Both the position numbers and the translations under genes were made by a program. A DNA stretch of 64,000 bases from CATQHS01 sp965203375 (GTDB lineage Bacteria > Actinomycetota > Acidimicrobiia > Acidimicrobiales > Aldehydirespiratoraceae). The notes under the pieces are model-generated. The model did no database searches, was not told where the DNA came from, and saw only the letters and a list, made by a program, of their open reading frames with translations. The stretch is from positions 2,914,001 to 2,978,000 of the forward strand of contig OZ241886.1 in the NCBI GenBank assembly GCA_965203375.1, written 5' to 3'. This document shows, piece by piece, positions 33,782 to 41,323 of the stretch. Position 1 is the first letter of the stretch. Every line of letters begins with the position of its first letter.

Positions 33782-34015
33782 GTGAACCGGCGCCGGCATC
33801 CGGACAAGGAAGTTGAGGCGGCTATTCAGGATTTAGAAGACAACGGGTGGCGCGTTCTGGAGCGTTCGGGCCATCCTTGGGGCGTGGTTCGTTGCGGAGC
33901 GGGCCGGCGAGGAGGATGTCAAGTGACCATCTTCTCCACGCCGGCGAACCCCGCCGCTCACGCCAGAGAGCTACGCCGCGCCATCCGGCTATGCCCACCC
34001 GAGCACAAGACATAG
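33782..34015 (+). CDS. HicA-like small protein, possible toxin
   Basis: 77 residues. DKEVEAAIQDLEDNGWRVLE, then RSGHPWGVVRC and QVTIFSTP, followed by a basic helix AHARELRRAIRLC, recall the HicA fold: helix, strand with GH, two strands, helix. HicA toxins are mRNA interferases with a conserved histidine, here in SGHPWG. It is followed after 12 bases by a second small gene, the usual tight toxin-antitoxin arrangement. The assignment rests on pattern only; the protein could be a related dsRBD-like domain with another role. GTG start at 33782. Confidence 0.5.
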   Translation: MNRRRHPDKEVEAAIQDLEDNGWRVLERSGHPWGVVRCGAGRRGGCQVTIFSTPANPAAHARELRRAIRLCPPEHKT

Positions 34016-34027
34016 GAGGCTCTTGAC

Positions 34028-34441
34028 ATGCATGCCTACACGTTCACCGTCGTGGCGGTCGGTGAAGACCTGCAATCCGACGAGAACCTGCAGACGCTGC
34101 TCGACGCTGGCTGCTCCGACGCCACGGTCGGCCGGATCGACGACCTTCAGTACCTCGCATTCACACGAGAGGCCGACAGTTTCGGCGAAGCGGTGCTGTC
34201 AGCGGTGAACGCGGTCGAGCAAGTCAGCGGCGTCAACGTGATCAACGTGAGCACCGACGGCTCAGTGAAGCGTCCGCAGTTCAGCCCAGACCGCGTCCGG
34301 GCGGCCCTCGACGCCTTGATGTCGTTCCGCCTGCACGCCGCGGGCCTCGCCTCCGGCACCCAAGACGCTCTGTTCGCCATCAGCCGGCACCCGACGCAAG
34401 GCGTGCGCCGCTGGCTGGAGCACAGCCACGCCGCGGCCTGA
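34028..34441 (+). CDS. Partner of HicA-like protein, possible antitoxin
   Basis: 137 residues, ATG at 34028 after AGGAGG with an 8-base spacer. The first 75 residues (YTFTVVAVGEDLQSD, LLDAGCSDATVGRID, TREADSFGEAVLSAVNAVEQ) form a compact alpha/beta domain; the rest contains two helical stretches (PDRVRAALDALMSFRLHAA). I do not recognise a DNA-binding motif with certainty. The tight spacing to the HicA-like gene suggests one transcript, with this protein as the neutralising partner. Function is inference. Confidence 0.5.
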   Translation: MHAYTFTVVAVGEDLQSDENLQTLLDAGCSDATVGRIDDLQYLAFTREADSFGEAVLSAVNAVEQVSGVNVINVSTDGSVKRPQFSPDRVRAALDALMSFRLHAAGLASGTQDALFAISRHPTQGVRRWLEHSHAAA

Positions 34442-34833
34442 CCCGCTCTCCGGGCGGGCGGGCCAGATCAGACTGCTGGTGCCGGTGCCAGCATGCACGC
34501 GGGCCAGCGTCATCAGATCACGGTAGATGAGGGCATCGACGCCTGCCGACCCCGAGGCGACGATGTCGGGCATACCGGTGACCACAGACTACGGCCGGCT
34601 CGTCAAGGCCGAGGCGCCGCCCACCTGCGCCGAGCACGGCGTCTACTCGAGCACGAAGTCCTCAACAGGTGACCGGCCCGGCCGACCACTTCAGCTACGC
34701 AGAGCTAACCGGCGACGAGTTGCCTGGTTATCTGGCTGAAGTAGACGCCGAACTGCCCATAGCTGCCGCCCAACTTCCGACGGCTTCTGTCAGGCCAGCG
34801 GCTTCTTCAGCCAGTGGGCCCCGCCGATCTCCA
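34442..34833. other. Intergenic stretch with no supported gene
   Basis: About 390 bases between the HicA-like pair and the restriction remnant. Short open frames exist on both strands (for example about 34,450-34,585 minus, and 34,670-34,800 plus) but none has a start with a ribosome site, a recognised family or full-length character. It looks like worn accessory DNA. Confidence 0.6.
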
Positions 34834-35139
34834 TTACCCAGACGTATGTGCCAACAGGGTGTCGGCGTAAGCAATGCCGAGAACTCCGACCTCCCGAAGC
34901 GGGAGCATGATCTGATCCCGAGCCTCGCGATCTATCGTCTCCTTTCCGAGACGCGGGGCGATGACACGAAAGATCTGTTGCGTGCTGGCACCCGAACTGA
35001 AAGGTAATCCCTCCTCGGCAAGGACCCGAAACGGACTCGGTTCGGAGTCATCGAGCAGCGCCAGCACACATTCCTCCCGCTCGGGAGTATGTAGCCCGAG
35101 CCGTTCCAGCACGACACGAACCCGTTGTCGCCGATTCAT
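34834..35139 (-). pseudogene. N-terminal remnant of a BsuBI/PstI-type restriction endonuclease
   Basis: 101 residues (from MNRRQRVRVVLERLGL to a TAA). It resembles the N-terminal helical domain of BsuBI/PstI endonucleases: ERLGLHTPEREECVLALLDD, then the QQIFRVIAPRLGKE region and QIMLPLREVGVLGIAYAD. The catalytic C-terminal domain is absent, and 34442-34833 does not contain it in any frame I could read. The start lies 10 bases after the methyltransferase stop on the same strand, the expected position of the endonuclease gene of such a system. Hence a methyltransferase now probably without its cognate nuclease. Confidence 0.55.
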
Positions 35140-35148
35140 CCTGACAAC

Positions 35149-36648
35149 TCAACTATGAGTTGAATCGAATGAGGGAATCATCCTTTTAGCCAAATCGTCG
35201 AGCCTTCTCTGGTCGATGCCCGGTTTGACTGCCTTGCCCAGCGCATCCAATTCACTAACAGTCGGATATCTGAGGCTTCGAATGTCGGTGGCGTTGACCT
35301 GGGTGTGGCCGTTGAACTGCCGGAAGAATTGATCGACGATGGTCGTGTTCAGAAAGGCAGCCAAACCTCTGGCCATCGACTCCGGCAATCCCCGACCACA
35401 ACGATGGATCACGTTCAGATGGTTCTCAAAAGCATACGCATCGCCTGGAAGGTCTTCAACTGAAACAACCGTCGCCACAACACGTCTGCGCTCCTCTTTA
35501 GCGCTAAACCTCCTTAGAAGAACGTATGCGCCAGAAGGCATCAGCAAGCTCTCAATCTCTTCATCGCGAACAAGAGCATTCGGCTTTGACCCGTTGACTT
35601 TCGGCCAGACAACCAGGCCTCCACGAAGATGGGTTGGATAAACGAGCGGTACCGTGTCCGCTGAGAATTCATGTCGAAGATGATTCTTGACTCGAAAATC
35701 GACGACGGGACCGGTGGAAACAGAAAGTTCCAGATCTTCCAAACGGCAAGGCAGGCCCTGCACGTACCGAGCGCACTGAGCCGAAGCCTCGTCGAGAGTT
35801 ACGTGGATGAACGCCTCGGGATCGTCGGGGCGGACTACCTCACAGTAGGGAACGGCTCTGCTCTTCACCTCATCCGCTGCCGACCGACTGGAGGACACGA
35901 CCACATCCTTCGGCCTTCTCCCTCGGGTTCCGTGGATGATCACGTTCTCTTGGAGCACCTCGCTGTCGGCGAACGCAACGTCGCGAGACTCGAAGACATG
36001 TATCCGGCGAAGGCCGACGCGATCCAAAAGCAGTCGGCGGAACTTTCTGAAATATGGCCCGTTGGTGAAACTGCGCGGCGTGATGGCCACAAGCTGACCG
36101 CCGTCTTCGAGCAAACCGGCCGCCAGCGCGACGAAGCCGGCGTAGAGGTTGGAGACTTCGATCCCCACCCCGGCCAGCCGACGCCGCTCCGGCGACGCAG
36201 AATGGATCTTGCGGTACGGGGGGTTCATGACCACCAGATCGAACTTCGACGCGCCGACCGCGCCAAAACCCGACAGGCGGTCCGAGCCCCACTCGATGAA
36301 GTCCCCGGCGACAATGGCGCCGCTCACCTCGGGCAAACGGCGAAGGTCCGCCATAGTCTGAGCCAGTGGTTCCTGAAGCCGCGGGTCGGCCTCCACCGCG
36401 GTGACGGCCAAGGGGCCGCCGCCGTTGCTGTGCCAGCGATCGGCCGCCGCGGCGGCCAGCGACCCGACGCCCGCTCCCGGATCGAGAAGTCGGGCGGGAC
36501 GGTCGGACACCTCGAACAGGCCAGCCATGAAGGCGGCTAGATCCGACGGCGTGAAGAACTGCCCCAACTCCGAGCGTCGCCGCCGATCGAGAGTCTCCCC
36601 GTACTCCCGCCGCCGCTGCTCGACATCAAGGATCATGTCGGCAGTCAT
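35149..36648 (-). CDS. N6-adenine DNA methyltransferase, PstI/BsuBI (Eco57I-like) type
   Basis: 499 residues from the ATG at 36648 (MTADMILDVEQRRREYGE). LGQFFTPSDLAAFMAGL near 28, SAM-binding motif I LLDPGAGVGSLAAAAAD near 55, catalytic motif IV VVMNPPY near 150, and a C-terminal target-recognition region ending near residue 490. It methylates adenine in a specific DNA site; the type II PstI-like architecture and the adjacent endonuclease remnant support this. GC content (about 57-60%) is lower than the core genes around it, a sign of transfer. An upstream extension in the same frame has no ribosome site. Confidence 0.85.
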   Translation of the reverse strand: MTADMILDVEQRRREYGETLDRRRRSELGQFFTPSDLAAFMAGLFEVSDRPARLLDPGAGVGSLAAAAADRWHSNGGGPLAVTAVEADPRLQEPLAQTMADLRRLPEVSGAIVAGDFIEWGSDRLSGFGAVGASKFDLVVMNPPYRKIHSASPERRRLAGVGIEVSNLYAGFVALAAGLLEDGGQLVAITPRSFTNGPYFRKFRRLLLDRVGLRRIHVFESRDVAFADSEVLQENVIIHGTRGRRPKDVVVSSSRSAADEVKSRAVPYCEVVRPDDPEAFIHVTLDEASAQCARYVQGLPCRLEDLELSVSTGPVVDFRVKNHLRHEFSADTVPLVYPTHLRGGLVVWPKVNGSKPNALVRDEEIESLLMPSGAYVLLRRFSAKEERRRVVATVVSVEDLPGDAYAFENHLNVIHRCGRGLPESMARGLAAFLNTTIVDQFFRQFNGHTQVNATDIRSLRYPTVSELDALGKAVKPGIDQRRLDDLAKRMIPSFDSTHS

Positions 36649-36716
36649 CAGGTCCACTTCTAGCAGCCGGTGGCGGCCTTGAGGGTTTTGACAGGCCGTC
36701 GCGACCTGAGGCGGCC

Positions 36717-36779
36717 GCAAATAGGTTCCCACCTTTCATGCCTTCACCTGGTCAGGCCTGTTTCGCTCCGCCTATTTGC
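36717..36779. repeat. 63-bp palindromic intergenic element, copy 2
   Basis: GCAAATAGG at 36717-36725 and CCTATTTGC at 36771-36779 are perfect 9-bp inverted arms. The interior, including TTCACCTGG and GCCTGTTTCGCTCCG, matches copy 1 at 20226-20288. It lies between the methyltransferase gene start and the end of the ABC operon. Confidence 0.8.
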
Positions 36780-36798
36780 ACGCCCTCTAAGCGGTGAG

Positions 36799-37155
36799 TC
36801 AGTCCGCGGGCTCCTCGGCGGGGGTTTGGTGGTCTTCGGGCGGGGTGCGGGCTTCGTAGAGGAGGCGCAGCAGCCAGACCCGCAGGAAACGGCCCAGCGA
36901 GTAGCGCAGGAACACCGCCGCGCCGGCCACGGTGATGGCCGCTCCGCCGATGGCCAGCACGATCGACTCGTTCTGGTCCTCCAGGAAGGTCTGGGACATG
37001 GAGGAGAGCCAGGCCACGATGCAGATCACCACCCCCAGCGCCATCAGCGCCCAGCCCGCCCTCAGCATCCGCCTCTCCACCGCGGTGGCGTCGGTCCGGG
37101 CCCTCAGCCTGGCCACCTCCTCGCGGAATCGCTGGGCCCGGTCTGGCTCAGTCAT
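36799..37155 (-). CDS. Small two-span membrane protein at the end of the ABC operon
   Basis: 118 residues. A charged N-terminal helix (DRAQRFREEVARLRART), then two membrane spans (about 32-52 and 66-86: WALMALGVVICIVAWLSS, ESIVLAIGGAAITVAGAAVFL) and a Pro/Glu tail. Its start overlaps the livF stop by 8 bases, so it is translated with the transporter. Family not recognised; perhaps an accessory subunit. Confidence 0.7.
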   Translation of the reverse strand: MTEPDRAQRFREEVARLRARTDATAVERRMLRAGWALMALGVVICIVAWLSSMSQTFLEDQNESIVLAIGGAAITVAGAAVFLRYSLGRFLRVWLLRLLYEARTPPEDHQTPAEEPAD

Positions 37156-37891
37156 CTCGGACCCCCTCCTGGGTTGGATCGTGGCGGTTGCGGCTCAGGT
37201 AGGCGTCGGCGAGCCGGGGGCGGACCTCCTCGGGCGATCCCTCAACGACGATAGACCCGTTGACCATGACTGCGACCCGGTCGGCCACCCCCAGGGCGGT
37301 CTGGGCGAACTGCTCGGCGGCCACGATGGTCACGCCCGCGGCGGCCAGTTCGCCCACCACCGTGTAGATCTCTTCGACGATCCTCGGGCCCAGGCCCATC
37401 GACAGCTCGTCGAGCAGCAGCACCGCCGGGTCGGTCACCAGGGCCCGGGCCAGCGCCAGCATCTGCTGCTCGCCCCCCGACAGGGTGCCGGCCACCTGGT
37501 CCTGGCGGGAGGCCAGAACCGGGAACCGCTCGCAGGCGATCTTGGTCACCCGGGCGGCGGACACCGCCCCGGCGCCGGCCATCATCAGGAGGTTCTCCCG
37601 GACGGTGAGGTTGGGGAACACGCCCCGGCCCTCGGGGATCAGACACACCCCCATGCGGGCCAGATCGGCGACGGCGACGTCCCCCAGGGCCCGGCCGGCC
37701 AGGCGCACCCGGCCCGCCGACGGTCTCAGCAGCCCGGCCGCCACCCGCAGCGCGGTGGACTTGCCGCCGCCGTTGGGCCCCAGCAGGGCCAGCACCCGGC
37801 CCTCGTCCACCGCCAGGCTCACCCCCCGCAGCGCCGGCACGTCCCCGTAGCCGGCCCACAGGTCCTCGAACTCCAGGATCGGCGGCGGCAT
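37148..37891 (-). CDS. livF: Branched-chain amino acid-type ABC transporter ATPase LivF
   Basis: 247 residues from ATG at 37891. Walker A GPNGGGKSTA near 38 (the usual GAGKS alanine is glycine), Q-loop region VCLIPEGRGVFPNLTVREN, signature LSGGEQQMLALARAL near 140 and Walker B VLLLDELSMGL. LivF-type length (about 235-250). It works with LivG on the cytoplasmic face of the fused permease encoded upstream. A 92-base spacer with short repeats separates it from livG. Confidence 0.9.
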   Translation of the reverse strand: MPPPILEFEDLWAGYGDVPALRGVSLAVDEGRVLALLGPNGGGKSTALRVAAGLLRPSAGRVRLAGRALGDVAVADLARMGVCLIPEGRGVFPNLTVRENLLMMAGAGAVSAARVTKIACERFPVLASRQDQVAGTLSGGEQQMLALARALVTDPAVLLLDELSMGLGPRIVEEIYTVVGELAAAGVTIVAAEQFAQTALGVADRVAVMVNGSIVVEGSPEEVRPRLADAYLSRNRHDPTQEGVRDD

Positions 37892-37983
37892 CAGTCCCCC
37901 ACCGGCCCCTCCCGGCCCCGCGGCCCCGGCCCGGCGCCCATCAGTCCCCGCCGGCCCGGCGGCCCCGGTCCGGCGCCCATCGG

Positions 37984-38805
37984 TCACGCCGCCGCGCCGG
38001 GGCCGAGGTAGGCCGACACCACGGCCGGGTCCCGCTGCACCTCGGCGGGCGAGCCGCTGGCGATCAGGACGCCCAGGTCGAGCACGTGGATCCGCTGGCA
38101 AGCCCGCATCACCAGCCCCATGTCGTGCTCCACCAGCAGCACGGCCATCCCCTCCGCGGCCAGGTCGGCCAGGATCTCGACGAAGGCGTCGGTGTCGGCG
38201 TCGTCCTGGCCGGCCGCGGGCTCGTCGAGCAGCAGCGCCCGGGGCCGGATCATCAGCGCCCGGGCCAGCTCCACCAGCCGGGCCCGCCCGGTGGGTATCA
38301 CCCCGGCGAGCTGATCGGCCACCGCGGCCAGACCCAGCATCTCGATGGCCCGGTCGGCCTCGGCGCCCACATCGCGGCGGTCCCGCCGCCGCCACGTCCA
38401 GCGGTTGCGGATGTCGGCCGCCACCCGCACGTTCTCCCGCACGGTCAGCGAGCCGAACAGCTCCATCCGCTGGAAGGTCCGCCCCAGCCCGGCCCGGGCC
38501 CGCTGATGGGTGGTGAGGCTGCTGATGTCGGCGCCGGCCAGCCTGACCGTCCCGGCGCGGGCGGCCACCATGCCGGTGATGGCGTTCACCAGGGTGGTCT
38601 TGCCCGCCCCGTTGGGGCCGATCAGGCCGGTCACCATGCCGGCGTCGATCCCCAGCGACACCTCTTCAAGGGCCACATGGCCCCCGAAGGTCACCGTGAC
38701 CCCCTCCACCTCGAGCAGGCTCACGGGGTCGGCCCCCCCTGTTGGCGGGACCGGCTCCGCGCCTGTCGTCACAGCGGTTCTCGCCCGATCGGCGGCGGCT
38801 GTCAC
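37984..38805 (-). CDS. livG: Branched-chain amino acid-type ABC transporter ATPase LivG
   Basis: 273 residues. Walker A GPNGAGKTTLVN near 67, Q-loop GLGRTFQRMELFGSLTVREN, a degenerate signature PTGRARLVELARAL in place of LSGGQ as is common in LivG, and Walker B LLLDEPAAGQDD. The first ~28 residues are an extra low-complexity leader (MTAAADRARTAVTTGAEP). Its GTG start at 38805 falls inside a repeat copied from the 3' end of the upstream permease gene, so the leader was probably created by that duplication; a later start is possible. Confidence 0.9.
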   Translation of the reverse strand: MTAAADRARTAVTTGAEPVPPTGGADPVSLLEVEGVTVTFGGHVALEEVSLGIDAGMVTGLIGPNGAGKTTLVNAITGMVAARAGTVRLAGADISSLTTHQRARAGLGRTFQRMELFGSLTVRENVRVAADIRNRWTWRRRDRRDVGAEADRAIEMLGLAAVADQLAGVIPTGRARLVELARALMIRPRALLLDEPAAGQDDADTDAFVEILADLAAEGMAVLLVEHDMGLVMRACQRIHVLDLGVLIASGSPAEVQRDPAVVSAYLGPGAAA

Positions 38806-38899
38806 CGGATCGCCTCAGTCTCGGCGGCAGGCATCACCGGGATTGCCTCGGTCTCGGCGGCGGCTATCACCGAATCACCTCGGTCTCGGCGGCGATGCC
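38802..38899. repeat. Three-copy tandem repeat of the livHM 3' end
   Basis: Units beginning TCACCG at 38802, 38834 and 38867 (32 and 33 bases apart) share the core CTCGGTCTCGGCGGCG. The 38867 copy is the true 3' end of the permease gene, with TCA as reverse complement of its stop. The outermost copy supplies the livG start codon. Confidence 0.88.
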
Positions 38900-41272
38900 C
38901 AGCTCCCGGTCGAGGCGCCGGCGGTCGGCCGCGGTGAAGGGGCGGTCGACGCCCCACATCTCCGGCGAGGCATCCCCGTCGGACTCCTCGCCGTCGACAG
39001 CACCCTCGCCGTCGTCCCCGTCGTCGTCCCCGCCAGCCCCGTCCTGGCCAGCCCCTTCAACGGCAGATCCCTCAGCCGCCCTGGCCCCGGTCCGGCGGGC
39101 CGCCGCCGCGGGGAGCGCCACCAGCACGGCCAGCAGCACCAAGGCGAAGAGCCAGTTGCCGATGCGGCCGGACACCGCCCCGACGTAGGCCACCGCGGTC
39201 ACCGCCATCCCCGCGGCCAGCACCGGCCGCCCCCGGGGCAGGCCGAGCGGCCGGTAGGCGTCGAAGATGTCATCCGCGTTGCCAGCCGGCTTGGCCCCCA
39301 GGCTCATGCCCGCGATGGCCGGTCCCAAGAAGATGGCCAGATCGGACCCGAAATCGAACAGGCCCTCGAAGGCGGAGGCCCGCTCGCCGGCCGCGCCCAG
39401 CACGTCGCGGATCATGGGGAACCCGGCTCCGATCATCAGGCCGCCCATGAGGGCGCCGCTCACCCGGCCCACCCCCATCACCGCCACCAGCAGCACCAGG
39501 GCCAGGCTGGCGAAGACGGTGAAGTCGTCGGCGTTGACGCCCCCGGAGCTGGAGGCCACCAGCAGCACCCCGCCGATCCCGGCGATGGCCGACGACAGGG
39601 CGAAGACCGACATCTTGAGCCGCACCGCGTTCAGGCCCAGCATGGCCGCGGCCGCCGGGCTGTCCCGCATGGCCGCCAGCCGCTGCCCGTAGGCGCTGCG
39701 GCGGACCGCGGCCACCATCCCGCCCAGAACCACGAACACGACGGCCAAGAACACCAGCCAGGCGATCTGGTTGCCGTCGCCGGCCCGGTCCAGGCTAACC
39801 CCCGGCAGCCCCGGCCGGGGCACCCGCAGGATGCCGTTGGTGAACAGGTCCAAGGCCACGCCGCCCACCAGGGGCAGGTTCAGGTGCAGCGTTCTGATCT
39901 GGCTGAAGAACATGAAGCTGACCGCCACCGCGAAGGCGAAGGTGGCCAGGGCCAGGTAGAGGCCCCGCAGGCGCAGTGCGGGCAGGGCGATCACCGCCCC
40001 CACCAGCGCGCACACCGCCGCCGCCGCCACGTAGGCCCACAGCGACCCGTCCAGCGCCGAGGCCCGCCCGCCGGGTCCCACGCCCATCTGGAAGGCCACC
40101 ACGGCGCCGATCCCGGCGAAGGTGAGCGGGGCCAGGCTGATCTCGCCCGCGTGCCCGGTCAGCAGCACCACCGACAGCCCCACCACGGCCAGCGCCAGCG
40201 CCTCCCCGAAGATCAACTGCCAGCTCGGGGCCAGCAGGTGGGCCAGGGCGAGCACCGCCCCCACCAGGGCCAGCCCCCAGCCGGCGCAGCGCAGGGCCGA
40301 GGGGGCCGGGGCCCGCCCCCCCGCGCCGGACGCCGGCCCGCCCGCCCCGCCCATCCCGGCCGCCGCCGAGGCGATGCGGCGGCTGGGCAGCGCCACCAGG
40401 ATGGCGAAGAGCATGAGGATGGGGATGGTGGACCGGAAGTTGGACAGCCAGGTCCAGTCGTTGCCGAACTCGGCCTTTATCCAGGCCCAGTAGTTGACGG
40501 CCAGCCCGATGGCCACCGCGCCGGCGAAGGTCCACGGCAGGGAGCGGAGGCGGCCGAAGGCGGCGGCGGCGTAGGCGTTGATGACCAGCAGGGTGAGCGG
40601 GAGGCTGGAGAGCGACCCCAGCAGCGGGGACAACAGCACCCCCGACAGGGCGGCGGCGGCGAACCCCAGCGCCCAGGCCGCCCTCGACACCAGGTCGGGG
40701 TTGGCCCCGTTGAGCTGCACCAGCTCCGGGTTGTCCACCACCGCCCGCATCCGCACCCCCAGCCGGGTGCCCGACAGCAGGAAGCGCAGGGCCACCGCCA
40801 CCGCCACCGCCGCGCCGAGGATGACCAGCCGGTGGATCTCGATCCCCACCTTGCCGATCTGCACCGCGGCGGTGCTGCCGAAGAAGGGCTGGGGGTCGCG
40901 GGGCTCCGGGTTGCTCCACACCCAGTTGGCCAGGCCGGTGAGGGCCAGCAGCAGCCCGATCGGCACCGCGATCCGGGCCGTCTCCGGCGCCTCCCGCAGG
41001 TTGCGCATCACCAGCCGGTCGATGGCCATCCCCGCGGCGGGGGCCAGCACCGCCACCACGATCACCAGCGCCAGCGGGGCCGGGAGCCGCCCGCCCCAGC
41101 CGTCGTCCCAGCGGAGCTGCCAGTAGACGTAGGCCGACAGCATGGCCACCGCGCCGTGGGCGAAGTTGAAGACGCCGGTGGTGGTGTAGGTGAGGACCAT
41201 CCCCGACGCGGCGATGGCGTAGGCCCCGCCCAGGGCCAGGCCCAGAACGGTGAAGGCGACGAAGTCGGCCAC
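38867..41272 (-). CDS. Fused LivH-LivM branched-chain amino acid-type ABC permease
   Basis: 801 residues containing two permeases normally encoded separately. Residues 1-300 are LivH-like (GLALGGAYAIAASGMVLTYT, GVFNFAHGAVAMLSAY, and LVLRFLLSGTRLGVRMRAV-like EAA region); residues 330-660 are LivM-like (LTGHAGEISLAPLTFAGIGA, ALPALRLRGLYLALATFAFA); about 20 membrane spans in all. The C-terminal 60 residues are a cytoplasmic acidic/Ala tail ending AAETEVIR. It forms the solute channel; the fusion would fix a 1:1 stoichiometry. GTG start at 41272. Confidence 0.88.
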   Translation of the reverse strand: MADFVAFTVLGLALGGAYAIAASGMVLTYTTTGVFNFAHGAVAMLSAYVYWQLRWDDGWGGRLPAPLALVIVVAVLAPAAGMAIDRLVMRNLREAPETARIAVPIGLLLALTGLANWVWSNPEPRDPQPFFGSTAAVQIGKVGIEIHRLVILGAAVAVAVALRFLLSGTRLGVRMRAVVDNPELVQLNGANPDLVSRAAWALGFAAAALSGVLLSPLLGSLSSLPLTLLVINAYAAAAFGRLRSLPWTFAGAVAIGLAVNYWAWIKAEFGNDWTWLSNFRSTIPILMLFAILVALPSRRIASAAAGMGGAGGPASGAGGRAPAPSALRCAGWGLALVGAVLALAHLLAPSWQLIFGEALALAVVGLSVVLLTGHAGEISLAPLTFAGIGAVVAFQMGVGPGGRASALDGSLWAYVAAAAVCALVGAVIALPALRLRGLYLALATFAFAVAVSFMFFSQIRTLHLNLPLVGGVALDLFTNGILRVPRPGLPGVSLDRAGDGNQIAWLVFLAVVFVVLGGMVAAVRRSAYGQRLAAMRDSPAAAAMLGLNAVRLKMSVFALSSAIAGIGGVLLVASSSGGVNADDFTVFASLALVLLVAVMGVGRVSGALMGGLMIGAGFPMIRDVLGAAGERASAFEGLFDFGSDLAIFLGPAIAGMSLGAKPAGNADDIFDAYRPLGLPRGRPVLAAGMAVTAVAYVGAVSGRIGNWLFALVLLAVLVALPAAAARRTGARAAEGSAVEGAGQDGAGGDDDGDDGEGAVDGEESDGDASPEMWGVDRPFTAADRRRLDRELGIAAETEVIR

Positions 41273-41323
41273 GCCGTCGGGGGCTCGGGATGCGGCTGCG
41301 CCCGGTTGCGCCGGTTCCGGCGG

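Noticed and set aside
34262..34833. Short frames on both strands (for example one reading MPDIVASGSAGVDALIYRDL)
   Set aside because: Protein-like in places but without start signals, full length or recognised family; reported only as an uninterpreted spacer.
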